This document shows, piece by piece, positions 34,604 through 47,372 of a stretch of 64,000 bases of DNA. The notes under the pieces are model-generated. The model saw only the letters and a list, made by a program, of their open reading frames with translations, was not told the origin of the DNA and did not search any database. The stretch covers positions 77,392,494 through 77,456,493 of the forward strand of contig CM038221.1 in the NCBI GenBank assembly GCA_021442155.1, in the 5' to 3' direction. Source of the DNA: Cymbidium sinense (lineage: Eukaryota > Streptophyta > Magnoliopsida > Asparagales > Orchidaceae). How positions within the stretch are numbered: position 1 is the first letter of the stretch; every line of letters begins with the position of its first letter. Both the position numbers and the translations under genes were made by a program.

Positions 34604-36090
34604 AACAATCCTCAGGATTGTTATATGCAGGTTCTTCTCAAAAATAAAATCAAAATCATCTTTTAAAAAGCACATATGAACATCCTCATTCAATGTACCT
34701 AAATTTATTGAATGAAAAATTTCTTTTCCAAATAAAATCAAAATCATCTTTTAAAAAGCACATATGAACATCCTCATTCAATATACTCAAATTTATTGAA
34801 TGAAGATTTCATTTCCAAATAAAATCAAAATCATCTTTCAAAAAGCACATATTTGAAAAATGAACATCCACTTTCAATATACCCAAATTTATTGAATGAA
34901 TATTTCATTTCAAATAAAATCATATCATAAAATTGAAATTCCAAATGTGTTGAAGTTGGAGTTTCTCCCTTTTCAAAAATTACAAATTTGAAGATAAGCC
35001 TCTTCATTCAATATATCCAAATGTGTTGGATGGAGGTTTTATTTTCAAATAAAATCACACCATTTGAAATTCCACTCAACACATTCCACATGTGTTAAGT
35101 TGGAATTTCATTCTCTTCAAAAAGCAATAATCACACACAAATATTTCATCTTTCAAAAATAAAATATTATTGACTTCCATTTTACATACCCAAATTTGTT
35201 AAGTGGAAATCTTCTTTGCAAAAAAAATCATAAAAAATCAAAATACATTGGAATTTCATTTGACATACCGAAAATTTTCAAATGAGAGTTTTATTTTTCA
35301 AAATACATTTTGACTTTATTTAGCATACACAAATTTGCTAAGTAAAGTTCTCATTTTCAAAAATCAAAAAAAAATCAAACACATTTGAACTTTATTTAGC
35401 ATACACAAATTTTCTAAGTAAAGATCCCTCTTTTCAAAATTAAAATATCAAAATTAAACACATTTGAACTTTATTTAGCATACACAAATTTTCTATGTAA
35501 AATTCTCATTTTCAAAAATCAAAACAAAAATCAAACACATTTGGACTTTATTTAGCATCCACAAATTTTGCTAAGTAAATGTTCCATTTTTAAAAATCTA
35601 AAAATCAAACGCATTTGGCCTTTATTTAGCATACCGAAATTTGCTAAGTAAAGGCCATATTTTTCAAAAATCAAAATAAAAGAATCAAAAACATTTGGAC
35701 TTTATTTAGCATATACAAATTTGCCAAGTAAAAACTCCATTTCTAAATTTACACATGATTCACATCATAGGCAAACAAGGAAAAGAAGAAAATTATTTTC
35801 AAACAACTCATTTAGCATACCCAAATTTGCTAAATGAGTAATCCCAAACAAAATCAATTGACTCTCTATTTAACATAATCAAATTTGTTAAATAAAGGGT
35901 CCCCAAACATAAAAATAAAATTCAAATATGAACCAATGAAAGGCATCAACAATCTTTTTAAAATATTTGAACCCATTTTCAACATACACAAATTTGTTGA
36001 AAGTGCATTATAAACTGAAAATCTCTCTCCTAAATTCAATGAGCCTCACTTAACATATTCAAATTATTGAGTGGGGGTTCAAATTCTAAG
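34604..36090 (+). repeat. Leader hairpin array 2
   Basis: More than fifteen hairpin units. They start with AACAATCC-TCA-GGATTGTT (34604-34622, perfect), then CATTCAATA-type stems (34700-34910), then TTTAGCA/TGCTAA stems (35290-35730), then CATTTAGCA/TGCTAAATG (about 35808-35840), TATTTAACA/TGTTAAATA (about 35867) and CAACA/TGTTG (about 35975). The best, 35617-35656, has 15-nt arms GGCCTTTATTTAGCA and TGCTAAGTAAAGGCC with one G-U pair and a 10-nt loop. The dominant stem differs from array 1 (TTAGCA rather than TTAACA), yet pairing is kept. Confidence 0.9.
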
Positions 36091-36234
36091 TCAAATTCAA
36101 AAAGTCAATAGAATTCTAGAAATAATAAATATGATTTGAGTTTATTTCCAACAGTTACAGAGTTCTAGTTCAATCTCAGTCAGCTTTTTCTCAAGTTATG
36201 TACAGTGCAAATGGATGCTCAGAAGTATGTGTTC

Positions 36235-38110
36235 ACTTTCCCCTTTGGGGTGGATTTGGCCTTGGATCGGGCTAAGCCTCCCCCAATTTGATTTCTTCCA
36301 TCTAATACACTTTTGAGGATTCAAGGGGGGTAGGATCACTTGTGAGGGGGAAACCCTCACCACCATCAATAGGAATGTAGTGACTTGGCAGAAGCCAGTC
36401 ATCCATGTTAAGATGCCATTAGATTTTGAATTTCCCTCACTGAAGAGCAAGACGGTGGAGGTTCCTACAGAAACCACATCTCCACTGCTCGTACATGTAG
36501 TTGTTCCCATTACTTCCCTAGCATGGGCTTGTACCCACTCACTGGCTTCCTCGAAGGGGAAGGGTACCGACTGTGGATAGTCTCCCTACTTTAAGATAGC
36601 CTGCTTACTCCACCCAACAGAACTCAACATAACAATAAGAGCCATAAGGTCAAGCAGAATCATGTGTGCATCATGAAGGAGATGGAGGTAGTCTCTTAGG
36701 TTATAAAGGAGGAGTCACCCAGGATAGTTTCTCCTCTGATTACAAAAAACAAGTTTCATCCTCTTTCTGGATCTGATGGAGAGGAAGTTGTTATGAAGAT
36801 TATAGTGTCACCTCCACCTACAGTTCAGTATGAGACACCTACCATAGATAGGAGGAGGTCATATGCCGCCTGTGACAATTCATCTGATTGATAGAGTCGC
36901 CCAATTTGATTTATGATTGATTATTCCTCACAATGTGGGTGAGCTCTGAGAGGGCCGATAGGCCCGCATCGCCGATGATTACAGAGAAAGGCAAAGGTAT
37001 ACCAGGCAGTCAGCAGCCTCCACCCTCATAGATTTTCCAATTGGCATGCTATCCATGCCGATCACACTGATAGTATTCTATTGACTGGTACAACCCACCA
37101 TGGGAGTATAGCTCCTGCATAGAGGGAGTCAATGTTGTCCCCATCACACTGCTCCACTCCACATCTGCCATCACCAGTGCAGGTTCCATCTTCCACAGTT
37201 CCATCTAAAGCCATGAAGGCAGCATCATGGGAAAAGAAAGCCCTATTGGTGATTAGACTATGGAAAAGTGATCCCGCTTCATCGATGCCGCCGATGAGGC
37301 CGAGCTCTCCTACTTCAGTTGTAGTGAAGAAGGAGTGGAAACCTCATAACATTGTAGTCGTGTCATCACCACCACCACCTCTGCAGATCATGGATGTATC
37401 AGCAGCAGAGGGAGAAGGACACAATTCTATTGTCTCTATGGTGATAGATCCCCCTAGGGGAAGTACTCCACCTAGAGTAGTTAACACCCATGAGCACATT
37501 TCTTCTAGTGAGCGTATCCCTCATAGGGTTAGCTCTCCAATAGTATGGGAGGTCAGATGTATCTCCATTCATGAACATGATCCCACCACCAGTCAGGCAA
37601 GAGCATTTGTGCTTACACAATTGGACCGCTCCTTGGATGACATCGTAGCACAGTATCTCATTGAGAAGAAAGAAATCCTAGGGTATGACTTGGCTGACCT
37701 AGCAGAAGAGATGGCTAGCTTTGATTTGAATGATGTTGATTTGCTGGAAGACTCAGCAGAGGTGCATATGGTTGATACCAGAGGTTCTCTCCTTCAGAAT
37801 CACTAGAGTTTGGAAGGTATTGTGGTCGAACAGAATGATACAGCCCATTCAATCCAACACCTCCTTCATTAACTCAAATAGAAGGATGAACATATTGATA
37901 AGATGGGGAAGAGACTTGAGGATTTGTTCAGTGGTTCTGTAATCAAGCCCCCAAAGACACATCCTACCATTATGGAGACCGGCAAGCTGAAGTTATGTGC
38001 ATGTCTTGGATCAACCTAAGAGTTCACCTCTAGGTGTGGCCATAAGCTTGTATAGGAAGGTAGTGGATAGTACCTCCATATAAGATAAAGATATCAAACT
38101 TATGGTTGAA
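36235..38110 (+). pseudogene. Element 2 gag N-terminal region
   Basis: Better preserved than in element 1. A 224-codon open frame (37132-37806) contains a Ser/Pro-rich start, LLVIRLWKSDPASS, a Pro run, and an acidic C-terminal part with LEDSAEVHMVDTRGS. Matching peptides in element 1 (LVIRLWPKDPTSS, LEDSIEVHMVDTRSS) show it is element-derived, not a host gene. The stop at 37804 is a substitution, since homology goes on after it. No function beyond gag/extra ORF is known to me. Confidence 0.7.
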
Positions 38111-38650
38111 CAATAAGTGAGGGAAGTGCTGGCGCAAGCTCGAGGTGGATCATCAGTTCTAAAGGGTATACCCTATCTAGAGCAATTCGATGCTATCCAG
38201 TATCTTAAGGATTTTGTTCCTCCTTCTTTCAAGAGTTTTGATGGTACGGAACCCACATATAGTGTACTGTGGCCAAGCTGTAATGCGGTGGCGTGCACTA
38301 TTATTCCATCTCTTTATCAAAAGCCTAGCGGGTATAGCCTTTGATTAGTACACTGAACTCCCCAACGATTTAGTGAAGACTTTTGCTAAGTTGGAGCAAC
38401 TCTTGGTTAAGTGATTCGGAGTTCGAAAAGGTAACCGTAATTTGTAGCACAACGACACCTGTGAGTCCTCTTGATTATGTTCTTAGATGGCACAATTTAA
38501 GCATGAAATATGAACTGCAGCTTTTTGAACAGCACACTATTGAAATTCTACTAAAAAAATTTATGGCCTTGTCACCTTCATGCTTAAAGGTTTTACCATC
38601 AAGACATTTGAGAAGCTAATCAATAAGGTGGCTAGTCTATAAGGAGAGGC
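38111..38650 (+). pseudogene. gag: Element 2 gag capsid domain
   Basis: Two open runs (38117-38344 and 38383-38619) in different frames give LKDFVPPSFKSFDGTEPTYS, then DYVLRWHNLSMKYELQLFEQ. These are the start and the second half of the Ty3/gypsy gag domain. The middle (FDWYAELPN in element 1) is broken around 38335-38385. Confidence 0.85.
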
Positions 38651-38844
38651 CAAAAAATTACCTTTTCAAGATCAGTCATCAAAGCCAAAGTCGCAAAAGA
38701 TTTATGAAAAGAAGCCAAGGGCAGTAGCAGCATCGGACAAGGAAGAGCAAACGGCTAGGGATCAACATGAGAGACCTCGAGCTCCATAATCATCACTTCT
38801 AGCTCCTTTACCACCTCGCCCATCCTATCGATCACCAGCGCTTC

Positions 38845-39306
38845 ATGGTTCGCACCTCCTCCTCCATACTCTCAACAGAATACATATACACCCCTAGCTA
38901 TCATCCACCTACTCTTTTGGATAAACTAAACAAACCTTATTCATTTAAGAGGGAGGTAGTCAAGAAAATCTTTAAGAACTTTTTAAGGAAACCTGATTTT
39001 CAGCTACCTGAGCCTAAGAAGCCGGAGGAAGTGGGCAGGAGTAATGATCCTAACTTTTGCCCCTACCACCACATGCTAGGCCATGTTTTGGAGGACTACT
39101 TTATATTTAAGGACTGGCTTGAGCATAACTACAAGTCAGGTGTTATAGTTATCCCTAAGGAATATCTAGTGAAACAACCATCGAGTTTTGTTAGGGTAAT
39201 CCTTGGGGATACATGTGATCCTCTCAAAATAAAAGAAGGTAGAGATATCTCTCTATCTCGAACTTCTAAAAAGATTATTTCTAAAATCAAGAAACTTTTC
39301 GTATAG
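38845..39306 (+). pseudogene. Element 2 gag nucleocapsid-like part
   Basis: A 153-codon open frame. PNFCPYHHMLGHVLEDYF (about 39049-39102) matches the C-x2-H-x4-H-x4-C pattern typical of Tat-group gag, except that the last Cys is Tyr. It would bind RNA through zinc. After it come FKDWLE, IVIPKEYL and VRVILGDTCDPLK. In element 1 this part is deleted. Confidence 0.75.
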
Positions 39307-39992
39307 GTGCTTGAGGTAGCTCGAACCTTTAACATCAAGGAAGGTTTGCAAGTTTCTAAAGACAACTTAGGGAAAGTAGGTGCCCAACAGAAGCAACAAA
39401 GCCCATACTTGCCCATGATAGTCAAGTAGCGCAACCACCTACCGAGCCCATCCTCAATTCCATCATTGCAGCTACTGCTTCAGCCGGTATTTCTACTTCA
39501 ACTAGCTCTTCTTCTAGTAGACACCTTGTATCGATGGATGAGGGCATCAAATCCCTCACCCCACTTACTTTACTAGATTTCTACTATGTACCTCCTTCTA
39601 AATATAAGAAATCAAGGATTAAAGCTAATTTGAATTACATCTATGTCACTTTTGATGGGTTATCTAACTCTACTCTTTTAGAAAACTCTTCAAGTCTAAA
39701 TAATTATAACAATATGATTATCCTCTTTCTGATTTGAAAATGGACTTTCCTTTAAAATACGGGTTCACCTCTTGAGATAGACTTAGAATCATCTGATTCT
39801 GAGGGTCCTATAGGAGAAGCTGTAGGTGAACCTGATGAGCGGGTAGAATCTTCCACTAAACCACCACAAGAGGACATCAAAGTTAACCTTCATAGTGGAT
39901 AGGTTCTACCTCCTAGGGTAGCACCTCAAGATAAGGGAAAATAAGTCATTGGTTTTGATGATCAAGAAGCCCCTCCATAGGATGCTCCACCC
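39307..39992 (+). pseudogene. Element 2 gag-protease linker
   Basis: Diverged, partly open sequence (clean run 39534-39737). The part at 39760-39900 repeats the acidic linker of element 1 (IVLGSSISDDPIGEAIGEPDE against DLESSDSEGPIGEAVGEPDE). No domain. Confidence 0.6.
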
Positions 39993-40660
39993 ATGGATAT
40001 GCTTGTGGAGGACCAGCCCAGAGTTGATTATAATATCCTCGCTCACCTAAGAAAGTTGTCTGTTAAACTAAGCATATATGATGCCCTTGTCTTATCCAAA
40101 GAGATGAGTGAATCATTAATCAAGGCTCTTCTTGATTCAAAAATGCTTAGCTTAGCTGACCGCTGTTGGAGAGGAGGCACATTATTTAAGAGAAGCCCAG
40201 GGAGTCACATTCATTGACGAAGACCTTCTTTTAGGGGACATGGAGCATAATAGTCCCCTCTACATTATAGTGGATATGGGCAAATTTAGACTTTCTAAGG
40301 TTTTAGTTGATCCAGGTGCATCGGTGAACATTATGAGCCTGAAAACCCGTGCCTATTTGAGGATCAACATCTCTAAGATCTGAGGAGATCGGATGATGTT
40401 GAGAGGATTTAATGAATAAGGAGAGAGGGCTTTATGCTCTATAGTGTTACCTTTAGAAATAGGTGACTGGAAGACTGAAGCCAAGTTCTATATAATTGAT
40501 TTGAATACATCATTCACTGTTTTGCTTAGTAGGCCTTGGATACACCAAAATTACATAATTCTATCCTCCCTCCATCAGTGCATCAAGTTTCAAAGAGTTG
40601 GAATTGAATATTGTATCAAAGGAGATGAAAAGCCATTCTAAGTTAGAGAGGTCGAGGTAC
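39993..40660 (+). pseudogene. Element 2 aspartic protease
   Basis: An open run (39993-40217) gives YNILAHLRKLSVKLSIYDAL and LSKEMSESLIKALL, the conserved region just before the protease in Tat elements. VLVDPGASVNIM follows (active site 40303-40320), then IVLPLEIGDWKTEAKFYIID and SRPWIHQN in the open run 40444-40641. Stops remain at about 40381 and 40419. The first residue after LL in LLGRPWIH is changed to S. Confidence 0.85.
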
Positions 40661-41105
40661 ATGAGGATGTGACCTATTATCTTCCTCTAAATCAAAATAG
40701 CCTTTATCGTGAATTTGGCCAAAATTCAAATACAAAAGAAAAAGAAAAGGAAGAAAAAGAAAAAGAAAAGAAGAAAGAAAGTACAAATGAGCTAGAAAGG
40801 GACACCAAGATAGAAGTAGAGCCGCATGTTACATTCCACCCATAGTTTGGTCCACCATACGGATATATGGGTAGGATGACTCGACCTCCACCAGGCAGAG
40901 GCAGAGGCAGAGGTAGAGGCAGATACAAAGGAAATTTCAGAGGCGGAATACCCCCTGGTTGGCAGTCAGCCAATAAGGGCAATGCTCAGTTCACAGGAGT
41001 ACCCCTATTATTCACATAGACTTAGAATCTAGCTTGGATAATGAGTTTAATGTGATTAGCATACTAGCCAACCCCTCTTAGTGGGTTACATTGGAGCTGA
41101 CACTC
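40661..41105 (+). pseudogene. Element 2 linker, left of the LTR C insertion
   Basis: Contains the Lys/Glu purine tract (40728-40790), then PPPGRGRGRGRGRYK (about 40880-40930), then TPIIHIDLESSLDNEF, matching element 1. It ends at the target duplication CACTC. Confidence 0.7.
41101..41105 (+). repeat. LTR C target duplication, left
   Basis: CACTC, repeated at 48837-48841. Confidence 0.85.
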
Positions 41106-44100
41106 TATTGACCTCATTTTTAGAATAAGCTCTCAACCCCTCCATCTAAGGCATAGGACTCCTCTTAGACTTTAAGAGTTCCTTAGTCTTAAGACACATC
41201 TAGTGATTAGGTGGACACTCAACCTAGCCCTAGAAGACTTAGAAGAGTTAGCCATAGGAATAGGTCATGCCTTAGGGGTGTTAAAAAAATTTCCTACCCT
41301 TAGCTTAAACCATTCACCACTTTCCTTCCTTCAAGTCAAACCCCAAATCAATTCTATTTGATTTTCTCCAAACTTAAAAATCAATTCCATGATTGAAATC
41401 CATGACTAAAACCCATGATCAAAATCCATCAAAAATTCTTAAGTCCAAATTTTTTTGTCTAAGTCCTTAACCCTTTCTTAAGGACTTAGCCAAATCATGA
41501 TCTAAACCTATTCAAACCTTTGAGATTTTCTCATGATCAATTGATATTCTCATTTATATTCACATATATAAATGAAATATAAATTCAAATCAATCCAACT
41601 AAATTCAAAATTCAAAATCAATTCATGAAAAGTTTCTTAAGTCCCTTTAATTTTCCATTAAAGGACTTAGCCAAAATCAATCCTAAACCTAGATCAAACC
41701 TACTCAAATTCATGAGATTTTCTCAAAACTTATTTATATTCTCATATATAAATGAAATATAAATATAAATCAATCAAATCAACCCCTCAAATTAAATTCC
41801 AAATTCAAAATCCTTGAAATTCCCTTAAATCCCTTAATTTTCCATTAAAGGATTTAACCTAAACTTTGATCAAACTTATCCAAAATCATGGGATTTTCTC
41901 AAAATTTATTTGTGTTCTCATTTATGTTATCATATATAAATGAAATATAAATATAAATCAATCAAATCTATTCAAAAATTAAATTTCAAATTAAAAATTT
42001 CTTTAAATCCTTTAAATTCCCTTTAATGGATTTAACCTAAATCATGATTAAACTCTTCAAATCCTTGAAATTTTCTCATGATCAATTTATATTCTTGTTT
42101 ATATTCACATATATAAATGAAATATAAATTCAAACAATCAAAATCAATTCCAAAAAATCAAACTCAAATCAACTCAAAATCCAATCTAAGTCTTTCAAGT
42201 CAAAATCTTGAACTTAGCCAAATCAATTCCAACTCAAACCAAACCATTGATTTTCTCTCATGGTTCAATCAACCCTACAATCATGAGCTCATATATAAAT
42301 CCAAACTTCAATCATTCAATCAAAACCCAATACCCTTTCATATCCTTCCTCTGAATATGAAATTTTCAAATGGATCAAAATCCATTTGACTTCAAACCAC
42401 TTGTAAATGGATTTATATTTTAATCATAAGTCCATATACATGATAAACCAACTTCAAATCAAGCTTTGAACAAGCCATTTGACCCACTTAGGCTCACTTG
42501 ACCCAAAGTGACCTAAAGTACCCTTATGAGCCAACTTTTGATTCTAACCAAATTGGATTAAACTAAACTCATATATCCCTCTCATCATGATCAACAATCA
42601 TCATGGGAGGATCAATCAATCAAATTGGGTCAAACCAAGTCAAACTTAAGGGTTGACTAACACAACACTTAACCTAAAAGGAAACCTTACATAGCCAAAA
42701 TCCATCATAGACCAAATTGATTGAAACTATTGATCTGAGTTCATTTATGACCCCATGTTTGAACTTTCCCAAGCCAACATTTGAGCCTAACCTAGCCCAA
42801 TTGGCCCACTTGACCCAAGTTGACCCATTATGACCTAAAGGTTTAAAATGTGTCAAAACATGATCTAAACCAAATTGATCCAAACCAATCAGTCAAGTTC
42901 ATTCCAAATCACTTTTGGAATTTGACCAAAGCCTCAATTGGCCAACTAGACCCAACTTAGGCCAATTGACCTTAGACCCAACTTGACCTAAAGGGGTCAT
43001 GTTGAGCCAAAATTGAATCTAACCCAAATTGATTGGAAACAAGGATACCAATCCACTCCATATGACTAACCTAACCTAGACCTACCCTTGACCTACCTCA
43101 AATAGGTCAAATTGGTCAAATAGATCAACTTGACCAATTTGACCTAAATGGAGTCATATGAGCCAAAACTAAATATACACCAAATTGAATCAAATCAAAG
43201 CCACCAAAATATTTCAAATGGTCATATGAACTTGACCCAACTCTTGGTTTGACCCAATTTGACCAATTGGTCTCTCTAAGTTGACTCATTTTGACCTAAA
43301 TGGGTCAACATGAGCCAAACCCTATCAAATGGAGTCCAAACCCAATGAAACTTGGCCAAACATAGTTTCTCCACATACCCAACATGTCCAAAGTGGAAAA
43401 AAAAGCAAAATGACCATTCTACCCCTAGGACATATAAATAAAATTTTGCCTAACCCATGGGTATTTTGGTCATAGCCTCTTCACAAACACTTGAGGCTTT
43501 CCTAAAAGCTCAAGGGAACTTAGGGATGAGTGGTGCACCCAACCCAATGGGTTTGGGCCAGCCCATTTGGCTCCTAGACCAAACCCGACCACTTAGGCAA
43601 AATTAAAATTTTAAATTCCCTCTTAAGCTCAAATTCAACACATGCGAAGTTGGCAATCCATTCCTTGGATCAAACTGACCATGTGCACACTCAAAACAAC
43701 CTAAACAACCTCTAATTTGGTCAATTGGATCAAAATGACATAGAGTTATTCGCGCTGATTGCCATAGGGGGAGATATACTCCCCCTAATTCAATGAAATT
43801 TTAATTGACTAATTATCGATTGAAGCCTAGGAACCCAGAATAACCATCTCAGAGCATTCCCAAGCTTCTTAGGAAGGATTTGAATTCCCATTTCTCTTTT
43901 TGCATAGCAAAATAGGGAGCTCAATCCATTAGCCACTTTTCTCCACACTTGATCTCCTTCCAATTACTCTTACACACTCCATCAGAGGGTCAAGTTGAAT
44001 TGGCCTAAGCTTTGTTTGAAGTTCTAGAGGAAAGGAAGAACTCAATTGGATCAAAGCCAAAGCCCAAGTGAAGTGGTGTTGGTCCATCCATTGATCCACT

Positions 44101-44129
44101 CAATACCAAGGCCTAGGAATTTTAACAGG

Positions 44130-44152
44130 GCTTCGTCTCCACTAGACGAAGC
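44130..44152 (+). other. Central LTR hairpin
   Basis: GCTTCGTC and GACGAAGC form a perfect 8-bp stem around TCCACTA. B (about 29726-29750), D (minus, about 53347-53370) and E (minus, about 58474-58497) hold diverged forms. Next to it is a second inverted repeat: CACCGG/CCGGTG in B at about 29769-29789. Confidence 0.6.
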
Positions 44153-47100
44153 TACTTCATCGATCTCGAGCATCGGTGATCACCTTCGAGGTATGGAATT
44201 TTTCGACCACTTAGCTTAGGAGGTGTTGGTCCTTTATGAAAGAAATGTTCATGGCATATGAAATCCACCATTGGATAGATTTGTAATTGTGCTTAGATGA
44301 TGTGGGTACAATTTCATTCCAATCGAGCTTGGATCTCCCCTTAGATCATGGACGGTCTCCATTGATCCTTAGGGAAGAACTTGGCTCATCTCGGCTGTCC
44401 ATCCAAGCATTTTAGATGGACGACTGAGATTATTTAGCACGTTTAGAAATATAATTATTCTTTTAAAACTATGGGGGATTCTCAGTCTTTCGATCTTTGA
44501 TCGGATGGCAGGGAATATAAGCGTGTGCCCCACCATCGCCATTTGGGATGTGACATTTAAGTCACCCCCTCATGGCACAACGTAACGACGCCAATGAAGT
44601 CGTGAGCTAGGATTAATCGTGAGATTAGTTAAGGGTAATTAATTCCTAATTTAGAGAGCTTTAAAATTCATACCCTCCAGAAAAAAAAAAAAGAAAAAAT
44701 TCTATGGAAAGATAATTTCATCTAATATTTTAAAATGATTTCAATGAATTTTGAATTACTCTTTTATTTGAATTTGGGTTTCTTTGAGAATCTTAATTAA
44801 CTAATTATCTTTTAATTAGGTCATCAATTAATCTCATATTTCTGGGGTTCATTTTAGGAGATGACCTCTACCTCTCCTAGTTTTCTTGAGATTTATTGAG
44901 GGCTCAATTGGGGAAATTACTATTTCATTCCCTAATTACCCCTTTCATGCAATTAAGGGTAATTAAGGTGTGATTAGTGGTTTTACCCTTTGATTAGGAT
45001 TTATTAAGGTCAGATCTAGTAAGTAGGAGGTTTATGGAATAAATTTTAGGGCATTCCCCTAAGCTATTCCCTAAACCCCCTCTTCTCTCCTTAATCTCCT
45101 CTTAATTAAGGGTTAATTCATTAATTATCCCCTTAATCAATTTTCAAAAATTCTAAAAAGTTTCAGAACTTAATTAATATACCTTGGGTAGATGCTTAGA
45201 TGCTTAATAGCCTAAGCTCAATTAATGAAATCAAAATCCCATTCATAAGTGTGAAAGGGTATTTTGAAATTACTTAAGCTAAACCCCTTAGCTAATTAAC
45301 TTTTAATTATGAGCTAAATTGCATTAGGCCTTTTCATTATTAGATACATTGCAAATTTAAATTTCTTGTGGGTTTTATGTCATCTCATTAGCTCATAAAT
45401 TTTGTTAATTCTTCTGGTGTAAGGGTTAATTAAGCCACTTAATTCATACCTTAACCTAATCAATGCTTAAAAATGGATTTAATAGTATAAAATTTAAAAA
45501 AAATACAAAACACATGTGGAAATAGGTTAAGAATAGCAAACACATCTCACCTTTTCAAAACTAAATCAAACTTCAAACTAAACAAAAATCATTTTGAAAT
45601 TCACTTTGATTTATTCTAAATTTTCTTATTCCATAGGAATGTCTTTAGTATTTAAGTAAAGTGACTTTATTTACATGCTTTCATTGCTTTGAATCTTTCC
45701 CAACAAGCTAAGTTGTATGCCATGTGATTTCATGCATTCATAATTTCATATTTCAAATTTTAAAATGAAATTGTTATTACTTTATTCAAATGTGTATGTT
45801 AAAGTAAATATGAGTCTATTCATTATCAATTTGTTTATCTACTCTCCGCATCTTTACCTATGTTGGTATTTGAAGGTATTTTAGTATAAGCTTTTCATTT
45901 AAGAAGGGTTACCTATACTTATATAAATTTCAGAAACAAAATAAATATCAAATTATTTTCTTTTATATTTTATATATGTTTGTACTAAAAGTGTATATAA
46001 ATGGACAACAGGTTGTATAATTTAAGTAGCCCTAAGTAGGTCTTGTACCTTACACCTCCGTTAATAATGACTCACTTATGCCTTTCTTACTTTCATGTAT
46101 GCATATAAAAATTTGGATAAGGAAAACGTTTTCTACTTAAGAAAAATCATGCATATCAACTTATAAAATTTCTTAAATGAATTACTTAGCATGCATCATA
46201 AAGTGTGTTAACTACTCTTATTTGCATGTATAGATATGCTTAGGGTCCATCCATATGCATGTTATATATGTTGGGAAAGAAATGAAGTAATGTGTGTTAT
46301 GTGAATTTTGATTCATTTTTTTAATCTTAAAATTCCTTTCTTTTTGAATAGGTTTGTTTAGAGTTTATCTAAACTTAGGATTGATTAAAAGATGTAATCA
46401 AAACATTCACCTAAATAAACTAAAATATGAACCTATTTTAGAAAATCACTTAAGGTTAGGGAAGGAAAGAGAAGTTATCTTTTCTTTCCCTCTCTTTATA
46501 ACTTAGTAATTAATTATAGGTTTCACTTAAAACAAATTAAAACATGAAATAAAACCAACCCAAAATATGTAAACAACTTAAATGAAACCCTCCTCTAAAT
46601 TGAGCATATTCTTCACACTTAGAAAATTTGAACCTAAAGTCCTAAGCTAGCATACCACACAAGCCTTCAAAGCACACACACTAGCCTAAGTCAGCACTTC
46701 TAGCATTAGGTTAGGTCAGCGCATGGTTTGATGTTATATTTTGTTTTGTGATATATGTTTTAGATTGGATGTCAGGGTGTATACTCGTAGAGTGAATGGT
46801 AGGACGTGCTTAGTCTAACTATTCTTTTATTATCCTTATGGGGCGCTATCATAAATAAAAATATAAATACTTTTGCTTGCAGCTGCTTTATACCCCTAAG
46901 CATAATCCATCAGCCAAGTGGACTTAGTCACCCATGTGTAGGGTGATAAGTCCAACATACATACTTAGGATGTGTGGTGTGATTTAACTAACCTTTGTTT
47001 TGCCGGTGTTGGTTAGAATTTCCACTTTTCCTTTTCATGTAAAAAATTTGTATAATTAGGCTTTGGAATGATTATTTTGAGGATTAGGATGAACATTGGT

Positions 47101-47296
47101 CATAAGATCCTATCTTATGCACCATGTGAAGCCTTGGAGAATCTGCCATCCAAAAGAATGAACAAAAAGAAGAAAGAACAAAGAAGAAAAGAAGAAAAGA
47201 AGAAAGAAGAAAGAAGAAAAAAGAATAAAGCTTGAAGACCCCACATAGCAATGAATTCCTTTGCTTAAATTATAATTTAATTCATTTGTAATACAG

Positions 47297-47372
47297 GTTG
47301 TATAAGGGTAGAGCTCGACTACCCAATTTGATATTTTTGGGTTTGTGCGGTGGTGCCCGACCACAACGGTCA
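47297..47372 (+). other. Paired hairpins after the purine tract
   Basis: GGGTAG-agctcga-CTACCC (about 47299-47319) and GTGGT-gcccg-ACCAC (about 47350-47364) follow each other. A has similar words at 14643-14690 and E has GGGTAGCCGAGCTCTACCC on its plus strand at about 55050. Conserved position within the LTR suggests an RNA signal. Confidence 0.5.

Noticed and set aside
37132..37806. 224-codon frame as a host gene
   Set aside because: Its peptides match the broken gag N-terminal region of element 1 in the same position, so it is element-derived.
40704..40982. Minus-strand 92-codon frame
   Set aside because: It is the reverse of the Lys/Glu purine tract and RG-rich linker. The Leu/Pro and Phe/Ser runs are low-complexity artefacts.
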